From NCBI RefSeq assembly GCF_028453695.1, contig NC_135782.1, forward strand, positions 15,494,190 through 15,558,189: DNA of 64,000 bases. Direction: 5' to 3'. Below, piece after piece: positions 57,391 through 64,000 of the stretch. Under the pieces are notes generated by a model. That model saw only the letters and a program-made list of their open reading frames with translations, was not told the origin of the DNA and searched no databases. This DNA is from Augochlora pura (Eukaryota > Arthropoda > Insecta > Hymenoptera > Halictidae). Positions within the stretch are counted from its first letter, which is position 1. Every line of letters begins with the position of its first letter. The position numbers and the translations under genes are program-made.

Positions 57391-57675
57391 TTCCTGAGTT
57401 GATTTAAAGAAACTTTTTCCTTAACAAAAATTTTCTCCGAGGCGTAGTTAACGAGTTATTAATAAAAAAACACGGACGAATCAGAGAGCAAGTATAGTAA
57501 GCGAACCGTAGCGCTGTCACGTCGCAGCTAATGACACGTGGCGCTCGCTGACGCGCTATGACTCATCCTCTATGTTCATCGCCCGATTGGTCCGCGTTTT
57601 TCATTAATATCTTCGTAGCGAAGCCACAGAGAAAATTTTTGCAATGGAAAAAGTTTTGTCAAATGACCTCAGCTA
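57391..57675. mobile_element. Family P element, copy 5
   Basis: TTCCTGAGTTGATTTAAAGA and CTTTTTCCTTAACAAAAATT on the left pair with AAATTTTTGCAATGGAAAAA and CAAATGACCTCAG on the right. The centre is GC-rich with a CACGTGGCGC word. The right arm keeps the ATTGGTCCGCGTTTTTCATTAAT block of copy 1. Confidence 0.82.
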
Positions 57676-58644
57676 CCATTTTTTAATTCTTAAACATTAT
57701 TCTAGACGCCTTATATAAAATATAGAAAAAAATTTTGGAAGATGAACCAAGCCATCCCCAGTAAATCGACCAGTGATAAAGTATCTCCTGTTGCACCTGT
57801 TATCCAAGTAGCTAAAAGCAATTTAGCTCGGTGGATCGATTGAAAAATATAAGGGGAATTCATTTTCTGGACAATAAATTTATTCGCAGGCTTCTTCATT
57901 TAGGTTTGAGCCGGGAATCCTATCTTTCATTCTGGTCGGCGAGGACAGGGTTTTATCTGTATTCAAACGTGCAAGTAATTTTCTATACGAACCGAGATTT
58001 ATTCGAATGGCGGAGATAGATATGAAAGACGAAGACGATTTATCCTGTATCCGTGACTGTCTGAGAAACCATGGGCCCCACCGACGTGAGTTACTACTCC
58101 GGAGATTCGGCGAATCCCGAAGAGAAAAAGCCACGTACACTCGGCATAAATAAACCTCCCATAAATCCGAATAACTTTTTCAAAATTGCAGTACTTTTAA
58201 TATTCTTTTCGAGAGATCAGGAAAATTCTTTGAGAGGTTAGGTAAAACTTGCAAGTCGTTGTAACAACAAATAAACATTTAAACATCCATTCAAGCTGCT
58301 AACAAAAATTTTAACACTGTATAATAATATTTTTAGCACATTTATACATCAGTACTAAGATCTCCAATAAAAAATATTTAAATTATTCTCACAATCTTAA
58401 ACTTAAAGGTTAGGAAACCCCGTTCAACAAATTTCTTCCACGACTTCAACCAACACAATCTTTCAAAAATTTATTTAGCCCAATTGCAAAAGTTTTACAA
58501 CGTCAACAAAAACATTTTCCACCGTCTTCTACCTTTAAAATTCAAATATCGTTGAAAACTACATCAAAAATCTATAAAAAAATCCAGCTACCTGTACAAC
58601 CCAAATCCGACTAAACTATACCAAAATCGTTCTTTCTGTTCCAG

Positions 58645-58709
58645 AAAATCCTGCTACCGTTGCGTGGTCATCCATGAGAAGCACTCGAACGTTCTGCAGT
58701 ACAAAGAAA
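58645..58709 (+). CDS. Exon B of the DUF7044-like cysteine-rich protein gene
   Basis: Bounded by TTTCTGTTCCAG and GTAAGT, 65 bases long: one base completes the split Glu codon from exon A, then 21 codons, then one base. The translation is KSCYRCVVIHEKHSNVLQYK followed by E. The Cys-x-x-Cys pair and the VLQYKE ending match what I remember of the segment that follows exon A's motif in this family. The next exon, which should carry the rest of the domain, was not found in the remaining 5.3 kb. Confidence 0.85.
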
Positions 58710-59640
58710 GTAAGTAAAAAACACATAAAAAAATAACACCGTCGGCTTCCTGCCCCCCCCCCCCCCCCCACTCCAGCTATAGGCAGTTGTTTCACCCGAT
58801 CGATAACGATCTCCCAGTGGCCCCGCTGCAAATCCATTCATTAATTAGAATGCCGATCGGTAATTAAAAGCTCGAAGATGACGAGAAGAACTCCGTCGAC
58901 GAGTAGTGGTGGGGGGAAGAACGAAAGAGTCGGGGTGGGGGGTAAAGAGAAAGGCGCACAGGAATAATTCTCGGGGAAGAACTTAACGACTTTCGTTCGT
59001 TGTGCAAACGGGAACGGAGCGGTGGGCGGGGACGTCGAAGGGTGGACGAGTGGGGTGGGAGTTAGGGCGAAACAGGAGAGAAGACGGTTCTGCTAATTCC
59101 GTGCCGAGGGCCTCGTTTACAGCAAGAGGGGAGAGGGGGGAAAAAGAAATCGAGAGCACTTCGCCGGATTCTATCCTGCAATCAGCCCCGTTGCCTCGTT
59201 AATACGCCGTCAACGGAACGGATAGCGAAGTTTCTGGGACGTGATAATGGTTCCTCGTTCCGGATATTTATCGAGGAACGTCGCGCGCGGATCCGTCGCA
59301 GATTATTGCGCGGGCTTTCGCTAGCGTGATCTTCTTCCCGGTGCCGGACCTTGAATTATATCCGTCGCTGCGCCAGGCACTTTGTTTTCCGTTCTACCGG
59401 CCCGGCCCGAGTTGTCCGTAAACATCGCTCGCTTTCCGCAGCTGTTGGCCACGAGCCGTGTAACGCGAGAACGGGTTGTCTCTGTAAATTGACGCCGAGA
59501 GGCTGCGATAATGTAAACATATATGTAGGGCGACGCGGAGCTATGCTATACCGTCAGTGGGGGGAGTTGGAGAGGAAAAACAAAGTGAGGTTATGTGATG
59601 ACTGTCTGTGGTCGATGCTATTGGTTATATTTGTTTAAGG
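58710..59640. other. GC-rich island downstream of exon B
   Basis: 17 C at 58753-58769, only 43 bases after the exon B donor, then CpG-dense sequence to 59640. Presumably intronic. No continuing exon was recognised. Confidence 0.45.
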
Positions 59641-59789
59641 ATGTTGACGTGATTCGATGGATTTAATGTGGGAGATTAGTGACAGACTTCTGGTCGAAGA
59701 GTTTGGTTAGGTTATGTGATGGAGTGGGGTGTAGTGGGGTGAGGGTATAGTGTTGGCTTGAGGTTGTGTTGTATCACTGTGCTGCGTTG

Positions 59790-60240
59790 TGTTTGTAGTT
59801 CAGAATTATTTAGAATTATTTAGAAGTAGAATTAAAATTAGAATTATTTGGAATTAGAATTAGAATTATTGGGAATTAGAAATAGAATTGTTTGGAATAA
59901 GAATTAAAATTATTTAGAAATAGATTTAAAATTACAATGAGTTAGAATTAATGCAGAATTATTTAGATTTAGAATTAGAATTATAATGAGTTAAAATTAG
60001 AATCAGAATTATTTAGATTTAGAATTAGAATTATAATGAGTTAAAATTAGAATCAGAATTATTTATAAGTAGAAATAAAATCAGAATGAGTTAGAATTAA
60101 ATTCAGAATTATTTAGAATTAGAATTAGAAGCACAATTAGAATTAGAATTAGAATTATTTAGAATTAAAATTAGAATTATTTAGAATCATAAATACAGTT
60201 ACTTAAGACTGAAATTAGAGCTACGTAAAATCATATAAAA
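59790..60240. repeat. Minisatellite of TTAGAATTAGAA words
   Basis: Hexamer-based sequence (AGAATT with TAGAAT and TTTAGA variants) fills about 450 bases. A 56-57 base higher-order unit containing AATGAGTTAAAATTAGAATC is duplicated near 59973 and 60029. Confidence 0.88.
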
Positions 60241-60249
60241 TTTATTTAA

Positions 60250-61120
60250 ATGTACGGTACCATAACTCGTGGCAAAAAAGTATTCGAACAATAATTTTAT
60301 TAAAAATGAAGAAAAAAAAATTTTTATATTTAACTAACAACCTCCAAGTGTCGTCAAAAATTTATAAAATCTGTAACCTAGCTACAACTGAAATTACATT
60401 AAAGAATATTACTTTTAACAGCAAAGTAAAAATTAAAAAAAATGCAAAAGTACAAATTGAAGTACAAAGTACTTAATAATAAAGTACTAATAATAAAACT
60501 AGTAATAAAAAGATAATAAACAAAAAAATATAAAATGAAAAAATATAAAATAAAAATATAATAAAACTGAAGTGATAAAAAACAAAATATGTAATGTACA
60601 AATGGTAGACCATGACCTGACCTACGTCCATAAATTCGTGGAAAATCGAGGTCACACAACAGCTCGCATTCGTTCCAGTTTCCCATCGCCCACCTTCTGC
60701 CATATCTTTTTTCTTATCTATGGCAAGCCATACATCTTATTTCCGTAGGATCAAAGTGTCGTTAGCTGGGTTTTAAAAGAAGCAGGACCAGGGTAACCGC
60801 ATCGTCTATGAGCAACACCGTGGCGAATAGAATCAGGAGAAAACTACGTTGCGCGATCGTAACAGGGTGAAAGCATCCCTCTTCTACCCCCTCCTCCTCC
60901 TCCTCCTCTTCGCTCCCTCAGCGCGCACAGGAGGACGCGTCAAAGAAGGGCTAAAAACCCAGCGGGATTGAACGATTTTTCCGAAAATCCTCCCTATGTG
61001 CTACGCTGGATTTCGGCATTCCTGGTGTCGCGCGATTTTTCCGACGTTCCCCATAGGGGACGAAACAGACTTATTCCTTGGGGTGAGGATAGGGGTTACT
61101 TGTTCTAGTGAAGGTACGTG
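60250..61120. other. AT-rich spacer then short GC-rich block
   Basis: 60460-60560 is A-rich with AAAATATAAAAT words. 60880-60915 has a CTC/CCT simple stretch. No exon is supported. Confidence 0.4.
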
Positions 61121-61129
61121 CGAGACACT

Positions 61130-61579
61130 TGTTAACGAGGGAGAGAGAGAGAGAGAGAAAGAGGAAGAGAGAGAAGGTGAGAGACTTATTTTCGAGATTG
61201 AAAGGAAGAGCGAGAATACGAGAGAGAGAGAGAGAGAGAGAGAGAAACTTATTCGAGAAAGACCTGATCAAGACGGAGAGAGGGATGGGGAGCGATTTAT
61301 TATCGAGAAAAAGAAAGAAATAAAGACTTGTTTTTGGGGGATAAAATAGGGGAAGACTTGCTTTTGAGAGTGAGGGAGAGGACTTGATATCTTGAGACAA
61401 CAAGAGGGACATGCTCTTCTCTTAAGAGTAAGAAGTACTTGAGAGAATCAAGAGTACTTCTACAGAATCGTTAAGAAGACTTGCTATTGAAACAGAAATA
61501 TAAAGACTTGGTATTAAGGCAGTAAAATAAATACTTGCTATTAAGTCAATAAAATAAAGACTTGCTATTAAGATAGCAA
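61130..61579. repeat. GA repeat and GACTTG array, left part
   Basis: GAGAGA runs lie at 61138-61165 and 61221-61245. From about 61340 the phrases AAGACTTGCTATTAAG and TAAAATAAAGACTTGC recur every 25 to 45 bases. The array is interrupted at 61580 by a mobile element and resumes at 63514. Confidence 0.8.
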
Positions 61580-63513
61580 GTTTAAAAAAGCTTTCGGTTC
61601 TAATTTCTTCGGAAAACCGCTGTTCTTTTATTTTTGGTCCGGATACGAGGGATACGGATTAGAGTAAGGAGATATTAATCGGTACAGTAATTGAATCTCC
61701 TTCACGAGCCCTTAGAAGGGCTTGCCGTTTATTCAGGTCCCTGGTCTGGAATACAATCGTTTTTAATCCAGTTGTCCTCAGGGATCCGGCCAGCTCCGCC
61801 ACAGAATTTTACAGTCCTGGCTTATTCTCGGCTGCCTTGGCGCAGGTCAGTTCCTTTGGCGCCTATTGACAAACGTGAAGAAGAAATGAATTAGCTTATA
61901 CCTTCTTATAATCGTTCCTTTGTTTCCTCACGATCCTCGCAACGATGCTCGTGCGATCGGAGGGGGAACGTCACACCTCACTGCGTAACGCAGAGGGATT
62001 AGTGGACTGTATATATTGACGATTCCCGTTCTATGGAATACGCCGCTAGCAGACGCACGGATTCTATCCTTGATTTCCTTCTGCAACAATTGAGTTGTGC
62101 AGGCTCCAATCAAGGTGCAATCGGTGTCGCTGTAGGAGTAGATCGCTGTTTTTTACCTCGAAGTGCAGTTCGGTGGAGGTTGTAAGGATCCACCGGTGCC
62201 GTCCGAGGTGGAGGCCGATCCGGGCTTTAACGGCGTCTCAGCGCCGCTCTTCCCTCCAACCTCGCGTTATGCTTCTATTCGTCATCACTCGCGAGGAGGT
62301 CGAAGAAGCTGGACCGGACACTCGACGGTATCCGCAACGTCCACTGCCCAAGAATGCTTCTATTCGTCACCTTGGCAGATTAGGGACGGGCGTAACCAGA
62401 ACTTCACAGGCCTGGTCGCTCGAGGGCGAGGCACGAACTTCACTGTGGCCGTGCTCCAATCAAGACAACGACGACGGTATCCCTGAAGATGGTGCCGGAC
62501 GTGTCGACGGAGGTATCCCTAACGGCCTTCTCGACGTCAACGTTTCCCTATCGTCCTCTGGGTGGATTTCCACCTTCACCGTGGCAGTGCTCCACTCAAG
62601 TCAGTACCACGATCCGTGTGAAGGTGAATCCGACCAGCGACGACGAAGTTGTACGTAGGTACGTTCTCAACGTCGTCACGCTGGCTTTCTGAATCGTATC
62701 TGTGGAGGCGTCTGACAACTAGTCCTATTCACTCCACGTACGGCGATGCAGCGAATCACTCCTTTAACACTTTTTATCCACCTGGTCTTGAACCGCGGTA
62801 AGACAGCCGGACGAGGGCGATTCCGTTCTCGCGGCCTGATTAGGTTATAATTGGCGGCACACGGTTAAATCCTTCTCGTACCGACGGGTTTTCCACAGTC
62901 TTGTTCCGCTTCCGAGACCAGAGTTTCCTTCAATTAATCTGCCTAGCTCTTATCACGGTAGTGATGTGCACTCCGGACAAGCTGGCTCGCAGTATTATTA
63001 AAATTCGAACAAGTCTCCTTTGCAAGCTTTATCGAGAGACTTAGACTTCGGAATTCGGCAGCAATGAGTGCTCCGCTCGAAATTGCTCTCTAATCAGCTT
63101 TTCCAAATGACGAAGAACGTACTCGATGGACGATTCCTTCGACCTTTCTAGGCGACTGTCTAAACTCGAATCTGTTGCAGTCATTCGTGCGAATGCCGTG
63201 CTATCCTGATTAGCCAGCACGCGGCGCTGACTGCCACGTATGTCTATCTCGCTTGTATCCATCGCGTTGCTCTCTCTTTCTCGTGGCGGTATATTCTCAC
63301 CGCTCGCGTTTTAAAATTATGAACATGTTCTACCGGACTTGACTTTCGCCGGGCAACACTTCGTGAATTTAACCGAAATCGAGCGTTTCAGCACAGTTTT
63401 TCTATCATCTATTATTAGCTCGCGTCGTCCCCTTGAAAGGCACCGCCCGGGGGTCACGCGGCACAATAGGCACAGAAACTCCGTTAACCTCCGCTAACGG
63501 CTACAATTTAAAC
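61580..63513. mobile_element. Unclassified 1,934-bp element with 9-bp target duplication
   Basis: AGATAGCAA occurs immediately outside both ends (61571-61579 and 63514-63522), and removing the insert and one copy restores the GACTTG array phrase. The ends are GTTTAAA and TTTAAAC, a 7-base terminal inverted repeat, with short subterminal stems (CGGTT/AACCG near 61595 and CCGTTA/TAACGG near 63481-63500). It has higher GC than the array. Inside are repeats: GCTCCAATCAAG near 62103, 62453 and (variant) 62589, and ATGCTTCTATTCGTCA near 62269 and 62354. A plus-strand frame of 187 codons and a minus-strand frame of 73 codons (63041-63262) have no recognised domain. A 9-bp duplication is typical of the Mutator superfamily, but the short ends do not prove it. 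Confidence 0.75.
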
Positions 63514-64000
63514 AGATAGCAAAATAATGACTTGTTACCATGGCATTGAAATAAAGACATGTTGCTTTTTTTTAGGGAAAAAGTGACTTGTTCTAGAAAT
63601 AAGGAATAAAAGACTATTGTTTTGAGGACAAGAAAAGAAAGACCCTTTTTCGAGAGAGAGAAAGAGAGATATTATTAGAGACTTGTCACCGAGGGACTTG
63701 TTACTAACATAGTAAAACAAAGACTTGTTCTTTATACTAAGAAAGACTGCCTTATTTCAGAGATACCAAGTATATGGACACTCTGGCACTTGTCCTTGAG
63801 AGTATCCGAGAAAGACTTGCTTTTCAGAGAGACAAAGAAAAACTAGCTCTCTTGGAGAAAAAGAGAGAGAAAGAGAAAGCTAGAAAGAAGCTAGTTTTCC
63901 CTCGACAGAAAAAAGAGACGTGCTTCCGAGGAAAGTTGCAGACTGTCCTCTTCATAAAAACAGCGAGGCGGCCTCCTAATATTTAATACGCCCTTCATCT
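63514..64000. repeat. GACTTG array, right part
   Basis: Phrases such as AATAAAGACATGTTGC, AAGTGACTTGTTCT and AAACAAAGACTTGTTC continue the array seen before 61580, mixed with GAGAGA and GAAAAAG words. The sequence runs to the window end. The open frame at 63774 is Lys/Glu/Arg-rich and repeat-derived. Confidence 0.75.

Larger units (their letters stand above)
53994..58644 (+). other. Intron A-B of the DUF7044-like gene (4,651 bp)
   Basis: Begins GTGAGT and ends TTTCTGTTCCAG. It holds two family P miniature elements, a fragment of a third, and a GC-rich island at about 54920-55760 with a 15-G run at 55444-55458. The frames of 198 and 149 codons inside it (55164-55760 plus, 56483-56932 minus) show no family signal. 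Confidence 0.8.

Noticed and set aside
62095..62658. 187-codon frame inside the 61580-63513 element as a transposase
   Set aside because: It contains internal DNA repeats and no catalytic motif that I recognise. I kept the element but not a protein call.
1..64000. tRNA, rRNA, CRISPR arrays or bacterial-type operons
   Set aside because: No A/B-box pair, rRNA block or repeat-spacer pattern was found. The tandem arrays have degenerate contiguous units, not unique spacers.

Overview
The window is a repeat-rich stretch of an arthropod nuclear genome, most likely a hymenopteran (bee, ant or wasp). There is no operon-like gene packing, coding sequence occurs only as short spliced exons, and a 100-N assembly gap is present. 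Mariner and piggyBac-like elements, insect-telomere-like CCTAA motifs and abundant GA/CT microsatellites all fit an insect. The order-level assignment is an inference from these general features.

Coding content is very small. On the plus strand, two exons at 53855-53993 and 58645-58709 have canonical splice sites and matching phases. They join into a cysteine-rich segment that resembles, from memory, the N-terminal domain (DUF7044-like) of a family of uncharacterised secreted or membrane-anchored arthropod proteins. On the minus strand, 32620-32818 is a possible single exon of unrecognised identity. Most other long open frames lie in low-complexity or GC-rich DNA and look like chance.

The layout alternates, at a scale of roughly 1-3 kb, between GC-rich, CpG-dense islands (many carrying a 12-25 nt G or C homopolymer) and AT-rich stretches made of degenerate tandem arrays. 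The arrays have periods from 12 to about 190 bp. They include arrays rich in GACGTC at 19560-20440, 28940-29440 and 35020-35260, and a GACTTG-type array at 61330-64000.

Mobile elements account for most recognisable structure. They are: a decayed mariner (38594-39567, minus strand); a solo LTR of 805 bp with a GAGAG target duplication inside a ~190-bp tandem array (29987-30791); a 1,934-bp element with a 9-bp target duplication inside the GACTTG array (61580-63513); piggyBac-like TTAA-flanked miniature elements (36772-37165, 41688-41930, 48316-48576, plus unpaired ends); five copies of a Tc1/mariner-like palindromic miniature element (near 2052, 50854, 54617, 55880 and 57391); a 235-bp dispersed repeat present twice; and several isolated hairpins. 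Two of the miniature elements and a fragment of a third lie inside the 4.65-kb intron of the plus-strand gene.
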